Of a DNA stretch of 40,581 bases, positions 29,436 through 39,888 are shown one piece after another. Both the position numbers and the translations under genes were made by a program. Within the stretch, counting starts at the first letter, position 1; each line of letters begins with the position of its first letter. The notes under the pieces are model-generated. The model did no database searches, had not been told where the DNA came from, and was given only the letters and a program-made list of their open reading frames with translations. The stretch comes from Haplomitrium mnioides (taxonomy: Eukaryota > Marchantiophyta > Haplomitriopsida > Calobryales): contig JBNGIS010008308.1 in NCBI GenBank assembly GCA_049999725.1, positions 1 through 40,581 on the forward strand. The letters run 5' to 3'.

Positions 29436-30540
29436 TTAAAGACAAAGGAAGATTATGAGTAGAAAGTATAACTTTGTCACCTTAAACATAAGAGAAATCA
29501 TGACAATGTTTATCGGCATATTTTTTGCCAATTTTGAGCAATAAGAAGATGGTTTTGTGCATCTTGCAAAGAGCAAGATAAATGAGACAAAAAGATGGAA
29601 AGACTTGGAATATTGGAAGAAGAAGGAGAAAGAAAACCATCGGGAACAGGAGCCTGAATTGAGAAAGAAAGGAGAAAATTCAGTACTTGCTTGTTTGAAG
29701 TTGTTGTATGCAAACTCCACAACCAATAAGAAACTATCCCAATTCGTGTGATGAACGCTTGAAGCATATCCTCCAAACTACAATTTGTGCGTTTAGTTTG
29801 CCCATATGTTTGAGGATGATAAGCCATAGATATAGATAGTTTGGTACCCAAAAGTCTGAACAACGCTCGCCAAAACTTCCCAATGAATCGTGGATCTCTA
29901 TTAGATATTAATACATTGGAATTCTATTATAACACAAAAGTGTATCAAAGTAAATCTTTGCCAATTGTAGAGCATCCACCGTATCCACCATCGGTGTTAG
30001 ATGAATCTGTTTGCTTAGCTTATCTACAAACACCATAATGGCAGTAAACCCACAAGGCGTGGTTGGAAGCAAAGTGACAAGATCTAAACTTACATGCTCC
30101 CAACGAGCAGTAGGAATCAATAATGGTTGAAGAATGCTAATTGGTTTTGATTTGAAGCCTTGTTTCATTGACAACTCTCACAAGAACGAACAAAGCTACA
30201 AACACCTTGAGCTTGGTTTGGCCACCACCAAATACGTTGAAGCAACTCCATAGTATTGTCTACCCCAAGATGCCCAGAGATTGGAATGTCATGTGCTTCT
30301 TGTAAATGGGTCATTCGAAGTGCATCATCTTGTGGAACATATATTTTATGGCCTTGATAGAGAATGCCATCCCAAATAGAAAAGGTATAATACTCACTAT
30401 CCTTGACTGCCAAATGTGCCTTAACAAGATTGAAGAAGGCATCTTCCTATAACTTTTGTCGAAAGCCGTAACTCGTTGCTTTATCAAGATGCAATATACT
30501 AACATTTGCAACCTCCAACATATTTAGTTGATGATCCAAT
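29436..30540 (-). pseudogene. Integrase of chromovirus C2
   Basis: The zinc finger is complete: EAHDIPISGHLGVDNTMELL, then SFVRSCESCQ (about 30300-30165). The core shows SLDLVTLLPTTPCGFTAIMV with the first Asp (about 30090) and VFVDKLSKQIHLTPMVDTVD. The third catalytic position is altered: where relatives have DGQTE, this copy reads TYGQTKRTN (about 29800), Glu to Lys, a G-to-A change. The region around the second Asp is frameshifted. The product could not have been active. Confidence 0.87.
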
Positions 30541-30599
30541 CTCTGTGACAATGCATCATGAATGGTGTGGAACCTTTACGGCTTGTACTCCAACTTGAT

Positions 30600-31440
30600 A
30601 TAAAAAAGTTGTGGTTGATCTTCCTATCAATGATGATGACTTGTCATATTTTCCAAATGAATTGACTAGAGCAAAAGCTTGTGATTGGTGTGCATAAGTA
30701 CTTGCTTTCCTAAAAGATAGTGCCTCCAAACCTTGGTAGCATAAACCATCACCAATCGCTCTCTATCCCTTGCAGAATAATTTCTCTCTGCCGCATTCAG
30801 TCGATGTGACATGAAGGCAATCGGATGAAGTCAATCCTCAAACACTTGTTGTAATATTGCCTCAATAGCAAAATAAGAGGCATCAAAATCAACTATAAAA
30901 CTTGCCTTTGGGTCATACGATTGTAGAATTGGACGAGAAGACATCGCATCCTTGAGTTGTTGAAATGCCTCTTACTTTTTGACCGTCCATTGAAACTTTG
31001 CCTCCTTACTTAGCAAATACGTAAGTGGTGTAGCAATATGAGCATAGCAATGGATGAATCTTTGATGAAAACTTGCTAACCCATTGAAAACTTGAGCATC
31101 CTTTGCATCTTTTGGTAATTTTGTTTCCTCTATCTTGATGCTATCCGCAGACGCTTTATGCCGTAGGTAAGTCACCTCTTGCTTCCAAAACTAACACTTA
31201 GACTTCTTGCAATAAAACTTCCAATTGCATAGTTTTTGTAATACTTCTTTGAGATGAGCACGATGTTCAACTTCAATTTTGCTAAAGATAAGAATATCAT
31301 CCAAAAACACCAACACTAACTTATCCAATAACCCATCAAAAACTCAATACATTTGATCCATGAATATCATCAGACCATTGGTAAGGCCAAATGTAAGAAC
31401 CTTTCACTCAAAATGCCCATACCTTGTGCAAAAAGTTGGA
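30600..31440 (-). pseudogene. pol: RT C-terminal half and RNase H of chromovirus C2
   Basis: The catalytic RT box [10 protein letters not shown] is intact (about 31315-31283). SADSIKIEETKLPKDAKDAQ, then GLASFHQRFIHCYAHIATPL (31175-31000) follow. RNase H shows IVDFDAS (about 30895) and LNAAERNYSARDRERL (about 30800-30755). Upstream of 31434, roughly 480 bp of RT fingers and palm present in C-prime (26040-26520) are missing. Confidence 0.85.
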
Positions 31441-31800
31441 CTTGATCCAAAGAGCAAAAACATGCAATTCTTGCTCCACTGAATTAATATGTTGAATTGA
31501 TTTAGGCTTCTTCACCAACAATGTCAAACACCCCAAAAGAAATTTCTTACCTTGTAAGGTAGCTTGAATATGTGGTTTTGCTCAATCAAATTGAGCGGAT
31601 CGATCTTCAAGCCAATGCAACTCTAAAATGATGTCATATTGTAGAGATGCGATAAAAAATTGCATAGATTCCACATGCTTTTCCAATCCTTAGAAATAAT
31701 GGCTTTTGAGAGCGAAACACATCATGCCTATGGCCATCGGCCATACTCACAACACTCCCCTTGATAGGCCTAAATTTTGCTTTGATTATCTTAGCAAACG
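31441..31800 (-). pseudogene. Protease-RT linker of chromovirus C2
   Basis: It aligns with C-prime 26540-26737 (landmarks AATTCTTGCTCCACTGAATTAA, GGCTTCTTCACCAACA, CAAATTGAGCGGAT). The right side continues toward the protease. No continuous frame remains. Confidence 0.7.
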
Positions 31801-32451
31801 TAGTGACATAAAATTTCAGAACTCTCGCTATCCACCAACATTCTACAAGATTGCTCCTCAATCATACCATCAACATGGAACAAAGTGCCTCGAATTCTTG
31901 TTGAAATTTTAATTCCATTAGAGTTTGCAAATTTTTGAGTACATTGTTCGAATAGTTGAGGATGCGACCTAGCTTCTATAGTAGTAAGTAATGAGTCATG
32001 CCTCTCCGTTATATACATTGCTTCTTCTAATTGATTAGGCTCTCTCATAGTAACTTCTATTCTTGTGTGAGGTTTCAATCCTCAAACAAACTAGTTTAGT
32101 GCTTCTTCTTCTCTTATATCCGAAACTTGCATAATTGTATCATGAAAGTGTGTAACATAGCTTCTCACTGTACCAAGTTGCTTCAGCTCAGCCAATCAAT
32201 CTCTTGCTACTTTTGAAGCATTTACAACTATAAATCTTGAAATCACTGCTTCTTTGAAATCACACCAAGAAACAATAGGAGCAACAAATCCATATTGTGC
32301 TTGTTCTACTTTATATCTCCACCAAGTCTTTGTAACTCCTTCTAATTGACTTATCAAAAAGTTGATCTTTTTTCATTCTTTCTTCCAAAAGGCATGAAAG
32401 ATGTTCAAGTCATTGTTCCATTGCTTGAACCACCACCTCTTGATTCTCCAT
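31791..32451 (-). pseudogene. gag: gag and protease remnant of chromovirus C2
   Basis: The gag start (ATG at 32449-32451, MENQEVVVQAMEQ, then HLSCLLEERMKK) is followed by a capsid region ending GLKPHTRIEVTMREPNQLEE (32078-32020). The protease segment reads MIEEQSCRMLVDSESSEI (about 31860-31805). The active-site DSGA is DSES here, so the conserved Gly is lost. No zinc knuckle is visible between them, suggesting an internal deletion. Confidence 0.75.
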
Positions 32452-32478
32452 GTAACTCACCACCAAAAACAAACTGTA

Positions 32479-32490
32479 GCTTTGATGCCA
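32479..32490 (-). promoter_or_regulatory. Primer binding site of chromovirus C2
   Basis: On the minus strand, one base after the LTR end, TGGCATCAAAGC resembles the initiator-Met tRNA complement TGGTATCAGAGC with two transitions. This is the expected place and spacing. Confidence 0.75.
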
Positions 32491-32491
32491 A

Positions 32492-32880
32492 TGTAAAAGA
32501 ACTCAAGGACCAAATCTAAATAAGTAAGAACTCATATTGAGCTCTAATACAATTCTTCAACCAAAAGCAACTCAAGGTCCAAGCTAAGACCAAGAGTGTA
32601 AGCAAAAGCCGAGCAACCAAAGAACCCAAGTGATTCGAGAGGAACTTCAGAATGAAGAGTGGGGCTAAGAAGCCCTTCTATTTATACAAGAGAAGAGGGT
32701 GTCATCCCTCTTTCTTCAATTACAAGCCACTTCTAATTGCAACCCTAAAAGTGACTCTCTACTAAAAGGGACTTTGAAGTCAAGTAATCTTATCTCAACT
32801 ATAAAAGTGACTTTCTACCATTTCCTTCACTCCTCTCTATTTTCTTATAAATAGCACAACCTTATGCTTGTACTATTACA
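32492..32880 (-). repeat. 5' LTR of chromovirus C2 (389 bp)
   Basis: Plus strand TGTAAAAGAACTC ... TTGTACTATTACA, with TG...CA ends. The minus-strand TATA box (TATAAATAG) is at about 32678-32686. It differs from the 3' LTR at scattered positions, showing that the insertion is old. Confidence 0.93.
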
Positions 32881-33480
32881 GTGTGTGTGTGGAAGGCTTC
32901 AAATTCCACACCAAAGTCTCTGTGCGCATAAAAATTCGAGTTCAACATTTGAGCACTTAGCAACAAAGACTATGTTGAACATAGATTTTAAGTTGCGTAA
33001 TAGAGTCTTTGGGTGCATGAGGTTTTGACTTGCATATTAAAGTCTATACTTCATTCTTTTAGATCCGAGTCTAGATATGTCTAGTGTTCTATTTTCCGCA
33101 GTGAACTCTAGGCATGCTTACGATTCCATTTTTTGAATTAGAATCTAAGAGTAAAAGGGATACAAATCTCTACATCAAAGTCAAAATGCACTGAGGGTTT
33201 CAAGTTTTTACATCAAAGTTCCTACAAGCAAAGGATTACGTAGTCAATTTGGCCTAACGCTTTAGCAATACCAAAACATTAAATTCTTCTAGCAAACAAT
33301 AAATAAGAAGAAATATAATTATATTTTGGATAAAAAACATTTCACAAACCAAATGAAAATTATGATTAAATATTTAAGTTTCATTCGTAGAAGATAAAAA
33401 TGAACTTGGAATGTTTTACACTAAAAAGTTCAAAGAGATATATTAATTCAAGAAAATTTTTGATGACATTCTTAGGTACT
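32881..33480. other. Noncoding flank of copy 3, right of C2
   Basis: Continues the flank interrupted by C2 and aligns with 39172-39790 of copy 4. It contains one copy of the 52-bp unit that is duplicated in copies 1 and 4. No gene is supported. Confidence 0.72.
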
Positions 33481-35297
33481 TTAAGGCACCAACAACATGC
33501 ACACTCACCAAAAAATCTTTATCCATGTTTTTTGGTAGTGAAGTTCAGTGTGGAATGGGTGTTGCTTTTGAAAAATTCCATCAATTCCAATTCTTAATTA
33601 CTTTTGACCATTGGCATAATATTTTCTTTGATGGTTTGCAAGTTTTGTTTTTTCTTTCATTTGCTGGTCACAATGAAGAAATAGTTGGTGATTATATTTG
33701 AGTGCATCATCTCAAAGCATTAGAAAGATATAAGTATTTCAGTGAAACATGTCTTGATGTCTCAAATTTCAAAAGATAACTTGAGGCGCAAAAAATACTC
33801 AAAGCAACATTAACAAATATTTGGGATAGAAGAGCCAAATATTACCAAAAAAAAAACTCTAAGTCTAGTTTGTACTATTTAAATATAAGAGAATGAGAAT
33901 ATGATTCACAATAACTAGGTGACCTTAAAGATACAAAGACCGCTCACTTGTCTTTGACTCAAAATGCACAAGAGATTCCATAAAAGAAAAAACAAGATTT
34001 TCGTTATTGGAGTCACAAACTAGAACTTCAATTACAATGCTAACAGTAACCCTATACGCGCATACAATTCAAAGAAAAAAATAGCTGATCCTATACACGT
34101 ATAGGATCAAAACAACAACATCAATATCTTGGCTTGGCTTGACTATGGTCATGACTAGAATTGAAAGAAAAAAGAACAAAACCTATGCGCGCATAGGGTC
34201 ACAATCAACATAAATGGTCCTTGATCTTGTTTATCTCGGATTGGGCTTTGGATTGAAAGCAACAATAGCAAAGGCAGATGCAAGCGTAAGGTCACAACCA
34301 ACAATCAAAACAATTTCCACGCTTTATTTGACTCTTAGCATGCTTTGGATTCAAACTAAAAGCAATAGACCCTATGCGAGTATTGAGTCTTGCCTCACAA
34401 CTCTAGTTGCTATTGTTTTTTGACTTGAAACTCGTTTAAAAAAATACTTAACAAAACCAATATCCTTTTACACTAAGTTTGAGAAAGCTTAACATCTCTA
34501 GAACTAAGCATTGACTCTTATAAAACAAGCATCATAATAACCATACATTTCAAAAGGGAAGAAATTTATTACCTTTGTCAAACTCCAAGACGGATTTTTC
34601 CAGCAACGATTTTGCATCTTCTCATCCTTCACAAACAAAAAATCTATTGCATTTTGGAATTTTCACATTTGGAAATTGAATTCTCCAATGTTTTGTAAAA
34701 TCAAGTAAACTCAAAATGCAATTGGGATTTTTCTCTTTCAAATAAGTTGTATAGTAGTCATAAGCTTCCCATTTTGTAAAATTATCTAGTAATTTATAAG
34801 CTTTGTGAGTGGGTATTCTCGTACAATGTCCATAGAAAAAGTTGTCCATCCATTCACGTACAAATACTCCTTTAGCAAACAGTTCTCTATTTCCAAAAAT
34901 GTCTCTAAGATTTGGGTTCTTGAGATTTTGAATCCTTTGGATTCTATCATCCCCTATTGATAATATTAATTTGAAAGCTCTTCTATTGACAATGGTACTG
35001 CCAAGAAAAGTGAATCAATTGTCAACATTGGAGTATTTTCTTGGTATTCCTCACAAAAATGTAATATCTCCGTTCTTCATGCTTTGTTGATAATATGTTT
35101 CTCTCACATTTTTAAGAAAATTTGTCTTGTACAAACGACAAACAATTATTTCGACAGCATAAAATTATCCTCAATTTTAAAATTGACATCGAATCGAATT
35201 TTTTCTTCACGAAGCTCTTGTCATGATGAACTTTTGGCAAAGAACTGTCACGTAAAGTATTTAACTGTTTGGGTTTTAGTTCACACAAAGAACTCTT
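33481..35297 (-). pseudogene. DUF7869-like gene, truncated (copy 3)
   Basis: Exon 1 (35297-34573) includes LKPKQLNTLRDSSLPKVHHD, LKLRIILCCRNNCLSFVQDK, and RIPTHKAYKLLDNFTKWEAY leading to VKIPKCNRFFVCEG (34849-34622). The donor GTAATA is at 34567-34572. The intron runs to about 33702, where the acceptor AG is AC. Exon 2 remains only from 33701 to 33481 and ends inside the VGAL segment, where a deletion joins it to the 3' flank. The DN/GHTH core and C-terminus are therefore absent. The N-terminus is cut by copy 2. Confidence 0.7.
33702..34572 (-). other. Intron of the DUF7869-like gene (copy 3)
   Basis: Equivalent to 21311-22160 of copy 1 but different in much of its middle. It carries CTATACGCGCATA (34055), CTATACACGTATAGG (34092) and CTATGCGCGCATAGG (34180) palindromes, which the copy 1 intron lacks. 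Confidence 0.6.
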
Positions 35298-35323
35298 AAC
35301 AACCACTACTTTGAACCAAGAAC

Positions 35324-36157
35324 CACTATTGAGTTCGTGTCGTATTTTGCGTTGAAAATTTGTTTTTCAAAATTTTCCTTCAAAAGCAACATTTTTTTAT
35401 AGTTACAAAATTTTTTATCAAATTTTTTTCTTAAATCTCAAAATCAGTTTATTCAGATAACATAATATTTTTGTTTTTATTTTATTTTTTACTAAATATT
35501 GAATACTAAAGTTTTTCCAAAATATAATAGTTATTGTAAGGTCAACAAATAAGATAGAATATTGGAAAAACATGGTAAAGTTATATAGTCATTTTTTATA
35601 TCTTCTTGAAATTTTGAGAAAAACCCTCAAGATACAAATCCTAGAACATTTATGAAAAAAAAAATCCAAAGCAAATATGATGTTCCAAGGGACACTGACA
35701 TATAAATCTCGCTTGCATAGACTTCAAGCTTGCATATCATAAGAGATAATAACTTTCTTAAAAATCAATCCAACATTCTAAGGCAAGCAAGCAAGGAATA
35801 ATTAGTAACATGAAAATTTGAATATCCAAAATAAAATCACAACAAAAATAAGATATAGAATAATATTTTTATTGAAGACTGTAATAAATTTGACAAGCAG
35901 CTAAGAAAAAAACCAAAAACCCACGATTGAGGAAAACTTGGACAAAAATCCAAATCAGTCAAAAGGGAAGTTCCATGTGAGCATGGACTTTGTTGCTAAT
36001 TTTTACAAAAACCAATAGTTTTATTCAAAAATCATTTTACAAAAGAAAATGGATCATCAAGAAAATACTTGATAAATATTATTTGGAATGCAACAAGCAC
36101 ATAGATCAATCACAAAATATTTTTAAAAAAATACTTTATTATTTACAAAAAGTACAT
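35324..36157. other. Noncoding left flank of copy 2
   Basis: Subterminal AT-rich sequence. Its inner part (35980-36140) aligns with copy 1 16370-16520. No gene is supported. Confidence 0.65.
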
Positions 36158-38304
36158 CAATTTGTAGCTATAGCTTTAGTCCTATCCTCTTCAAGAGAAG
36201 TAGTCTTATCTAAATTGATAGACTGACAAGCTTGGGCATCTATAGCTACAAGAGGATCATGTCAAGACTTTCTTGTCTTGAAAATCGCAACATAATTATC
36301 AGATGCACCAACAGTACAAGGAGAAACATACTTCTTATGCTACGCATATACAATCTATGATTCTATGACATTAGATAGCAAAGAAGCCATCGTCAAAAAT
36401 CTCTGGGGGAATATAGATAGACTAATGTCTATCATATTCTACAATGATGCAATTTTGCATCAACTTTAGAGCACAGACAGAGCCTAAGTTGGACCCAGAG
36501 CAAAGATCTAAGATCTAGTTTTGCTTTATTGACAAATGGTCAATGAAAATATTGTACAAAGTCTCAAGCTTTTGGTACACATTCATAGGAGCACCATGTC
36601 TTAGATGTTTAAGTTTTACCAAAACAGTTGGGCAGCTGAAAACACTCCACATTATCCGTCAATGGTAGTTGCTTGCATCGTCCGATTACAAGTTGAAGAG
36701 CTTCATGCTTCACTTGCCTTTTTTGTCCAGTATCCTACATCATAGTACTTGTGAGCATGAGAAATTTTGGGACCCCCTAAATGATGACAGTTTTGTTTGT
36801 CCTTGTAGTTATAAAAAAAACAAATCAAACATTCGAAACAAAGGAAAAGAAAAATGAAAACGATAAACTAAAATATGAAAAAATCAAAACTGAACTTACC
36901 ACATGTCGTGGTTGATGGCACAGCAAACCTCCAAAAGAGCATCCTCCACAATGCCAAATTGTTGAGAATAATGAATTATAACAAAAGACCAAAAATCAGA
37001 AGTAGTAATGGCGGCAAAAGAAGAAACTATATAAAAAATATCATCCTTTGTGAATGTCTTGACTTCCACTCTCTAGCTTTTTGATAGTGGAGTAGAAAAG
37101 CAAGAGGTTATGATGCAAGGGTGGGGGCTTGGTCTTGATCTTTAGAGGTTTCTTCTACCTCAGATATCTTTTGCCTTTTTGCAGCGATCATTAATTTCTT
37201 GGCAAGTTTTCGTTTAAACGTTTGGTTGCTCTGTAAACAACAAGGAGAGAAAAATAAGAGAAGAAAACAAAAACAAAGAAGTTAAAAAGAAAGAGCGGTC
37301 CATGCGAGCATGAATTCTTGAGCCACTGCGCATAGGGACTCCAAAGTCCATGCGCGCATGGACTCTAAAGTCAAGGCGCCTAGGGACTTCGGAGTCCATG
37401 TGGGCTTGGACTTTGGATTCCATATGCGCATGGACTTTAGCGTTCACACGCACATAGAGTCTCAAGTTTGTAGGAGCTCGGACTTGAAATTCCATGCTCG
37501 TTTGGACTTTCAAGTCCCTACTTGCATCAACTTTCAATTCCATGGTCACTTGGAAGTCCAAGCTTGCATAGACTTGAGAGTCCATGCATGCATGGATTTG
37601 AGAGTTTGTCTACGTGGACTCTCAAATACAAGCTCGCATAGACTTGAGAGTCTGAGCAGGCTTGGACTTAAGAGTCCACGTGCAGAGACTCTCAAGTCTA
37701 TGCATAGATGAACTCTCAAGTCTACGCACAAGATGCTAGACAAAACTTTTAATAAACTTAATAAATCTTTTCAAACACAATTGGAGAAGAGGAAAAAACA
37801 TTTACCAACAATTTATCAAAGCTTGAATAGAAAGAGGACATCTTTGATTCCTCTGAGTGGATGGAAGACTCCATCCTTGCCTCCTCCGAGGAGCTACAAT
37901 ATACCTCAAAGCAAGAAGATTTGACCATCACCACCAAAACTTTATGTCTCTTAAGTTTGCAAGACAGTTCTTCAATTGAAAGCTCTCTGGCTTCCACCCA
38001 TTTCAAAACTGATATTTTTATTTCATCAAGAAGACCCTGAAGGGAACTCCATGATGTCCACTTCATGTCCTCCATTCCCAGATATCCTTTGGCCTTTGGC
38101 TTCTGGCCTTTCACTTGATTCTTTTCTCATATTGATAATATGCTATGTTGTAGCTCCTTGAGCTCTTCCCCTCAAAACGCGAGCTGGAACCAGTTGTCTT
38201 GCAATGTCATAGTCTTCTCAAGAGTTGACTTTGGCTTGATCTTCAAAGTCTCCAGCACCAATTCTCTTTTCAAATTCTAGAATAACACCATTCCACTCTC
38301 CATT
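36158..38304 (-). pseudogene. ParB-methyltransferase gene, 3' half (copy 2)
   Basis: Last exon 36801-36158 has GGPKISHAHKYYDVGYW, NVYQKLETLYNIFIDHLS, ILDLCSGS and CIIVEYD, so the motif I glycine lost in copy 1 is retained. The preceding exon (37230-36900) keeps VSSFAAITTSDFWSFVIIH and DALLEVCCAINHDMW, but a deletion of about 230 bp near 37058 removed the motif IV-like region. The donor GTAAGT is at 36894-36899. The intron contains the minisatellite, and the linker exon (38304-37806) has MKWTSWSSLQGLLDEIKISV and KRHKVLVVMVKSSCFEVYCS. The ParB-like domain would lie beyond the copy 4 insertion. Several stops are present. Confidence 0.75.
37297..37735. repeat. Expanded palindromic minisatellite, intron of copy 2
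   Basis: About fifteen units alternate ATGCGCGCAT-type (best at about 37348-37360) and GGACTTTCAAGTCC-type palindromes with a period near 25-30 bp. Because units are palindromic, open frames appear on both strands (37214-37743) with repetitive Met-Asp/Arg-Val-His motifs. These are not genes. The array is nearly twice as long as in copy 1. Confidence 0.87.
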
Positions 38305-38330
38305 AACAGCCACTACTTTGAACCAAGAAC

Positions 38331-39888
38331 AAGTGAACTTTTTTTTAAACGGAAAAACATAGTTTTTGACCTTTAAAAACAAATAATATTAACAAGGTTA
38401 TTTTAAAAAAAAACACAAACTACTTGAGTTTTTTAGCTTCATTTTTTGTTGTTTTAACAAACATGATAGAACAAGGATCAATTTTATTATGCAAAATCAA
38501 ACAATATTATTAGTTTTATGAAAATATTGGAAATCTCAAAATCGATGAAAAGTATAAAAATTATGGTATGTTTTCACAAGAAACTTGCATTTATCATTGA
38601 TTACATTTAGAAGCCCAAAAATTGAAATATATGTGAGAGTAAGTTATTTTGAAATAAGCTTGGTTGCATAAACTCTATGCGGGCATAGACATGGTGCTCC
38701 TTAAAACTTATTTTTTGGAAAAAAAAGGTAGAAAATATGAGGAAAATACCCAAGTGGACTAGAAGTCAAGAGAATGAGTTTGGAATCATACGACACAAAC
38801 AAAGAAAACATTACATTGATTTAGGACCTCTATTTTCAAGTTCAAGCAAGAAAGAAACTTTTTTGTAGTTGAAAATCCATGCACGCAAAGGTTAAAGTGG
38901 GCATGTTATAGAAGTTTAAGCAATTAAAAATCTCTTATAGTTCAGAGTATCATATACACAAAGGAGTTATAGTTCAAAATCAAAAAGTCAGTGGCTATAG
39001 AGATTTACTTAACAGTGTAAACAAGCAACATCTCTAAGTTTTTGACAAGAGTATACCAAACAAAGGGTTTTGAGTTCTACAAGAGAGTCTTTGAGTGGTG
39101 TAGAATCTAAGTTCTATACGGTAGTCTTTGTATGTAGAAGCTTGAGGGTTGTATACATAGTTAGTACGTGTGGAAAGCTTGAACTTCCACACCAAAGTCT
39201 ATGCGCGCATAGGAATCCGAGCGCAACATATGAACACTCCACACGAAAGTCTATTCACGCATAGGAATCCAAGCTCAACATCTGAACACTTGGCAACAAA
39301 GACTATGCTAAACCTAGGTTTTACGTTGCGCAGCAGAGTCTTTGCGCGTAAGAGGTTGCAACTTGCTTATCAAATTCTATACGCATATGGGTTTAGACTC
39401 CTACATTTGAGTTTAGATGCGCTAAAGGTTCTGTTTTTTGCAACAAACTCTAGACACACCAAAGATTCCATTCTTTGATTCGGAATCTAAAAGTAAAAGG
39501 GGTAAAAAGATCTAGATATGAGTCAAAGCACGCCAAAGATTTCAAGTTTTACATCAAAGTTCTTACAAGCAAAAGATAAAGTAGTCAATTCGGATAGACG
39601 ATTCAGCAATACAAAAACATTAAACTCTTCTAGCAAACAATAAAGAATTTAGTTAAATTTTAGACAAGAAAATATTTTACAAACCAAATGAAAATATTAA
39701 CTATGTATTCAAGTTTCATTCACAAATAATAACAAGGAACTTGGAAGGATTTACACTAAAAAGTTCAAGGTGGTATATAAATTCAAGAAATTACTTCAGA
39801 ACATTTTTGGGTAATTTATAAAATAATAATCTTAAAATAAAATATAAATTGAAAGTACACAATATACAATAAGGTTCTTAAATGACTT
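38331..39888. other. Noncoding right flank of copy 4
   Basis: Aligns inverted with copy 1 24099-25695 and directly with copy 3. It holds isolated TATGCGGGCATAGA (38677 region) and TATGCGCGCATAGG (39200 region) palindromes and the 52-bp tandem duplication. It shows the uninterrupted site (about 39168-39172) that corresponds to the C2 insertion point. Confidence 0.75.
39187..39290. repeat. Two 52-bp tandem repeats (copy 4 flank)
   Basis: Units 39187-39238 and 39239-39290, both CCACAC(C/G)AAAGTCTAT to CATCTGAACACT-like ends. They are the inverted counterpart of 24693-24796. Confidence 0.82.

Larger units (their letters stand above)
28623..32880 (-). mobile_element. Chromovirus C2, minus strand, two LTRs (4258 bp)
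   Basis: Two 389-bp LTRs flank gag, protease, RT, RNase H, integrase and chromodomain remnants on the minus strand. It is inserted in transposon copy 3. The empty site is seen in copy 4 near 39168-39172, which gives exact boundaries. Flanking pentamers CTATG and GTGTG agree at three of five positions. Internal length is reduced, mainly by a deletion in RT at about 31434. Confidence 0.92.
27742..35297 (-). mobile_element. DNA transposon copy 3 (inverted), with nested chromovirus C2
   Basis: The right TIR (27742, degraded AATATCCACTACTTTGAAC) opens an inverted copy: 3' flank (27742-28622 and 32881-33480), DUF7869-like exon 2 remnant, intron and exon 1 (to 35297). Chromovirus C2 (28623-32880) is inserted in the 3' flank. 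Copy 2 interrupts exon 1 at 35298, and the remainder lies outside the window. The middle of the DUF7869-like gene has been deleted at 33480/33481. Confidence 0.75.
35298..38304 (+). mobile_element. DNA transposon copy 2 (left part)
   Basis: The TIR AACAACCACTACTTTGAACC starts at 35298, inside exon 1 of the copy 3 DUF7869-like gene (flanking bases TCTT). The internal order is as in copy 1: noncoding flank, then the ParB-methyltransferase gene on the minus strand. At 38305 copy 4 interrupts it. The rest, including the right TIR, is outside the window. Confidence 0.8.

Noticed and set aside
37297-37735. CRISPR-like alternation of repeats and spacers
   Set aside because: Units are degenerate, both parts are palindromic and variable, there are no cas genes, and the context is a eukaryotic intron.
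37214-37743. Overlapping open frames on both strands with repetitive Met-Asp/His-Ala-Arg peptides
   Set aside because: They are translations of a palindromic minisatellite; both strands stay open because the units are near-palindromes without stop codons.
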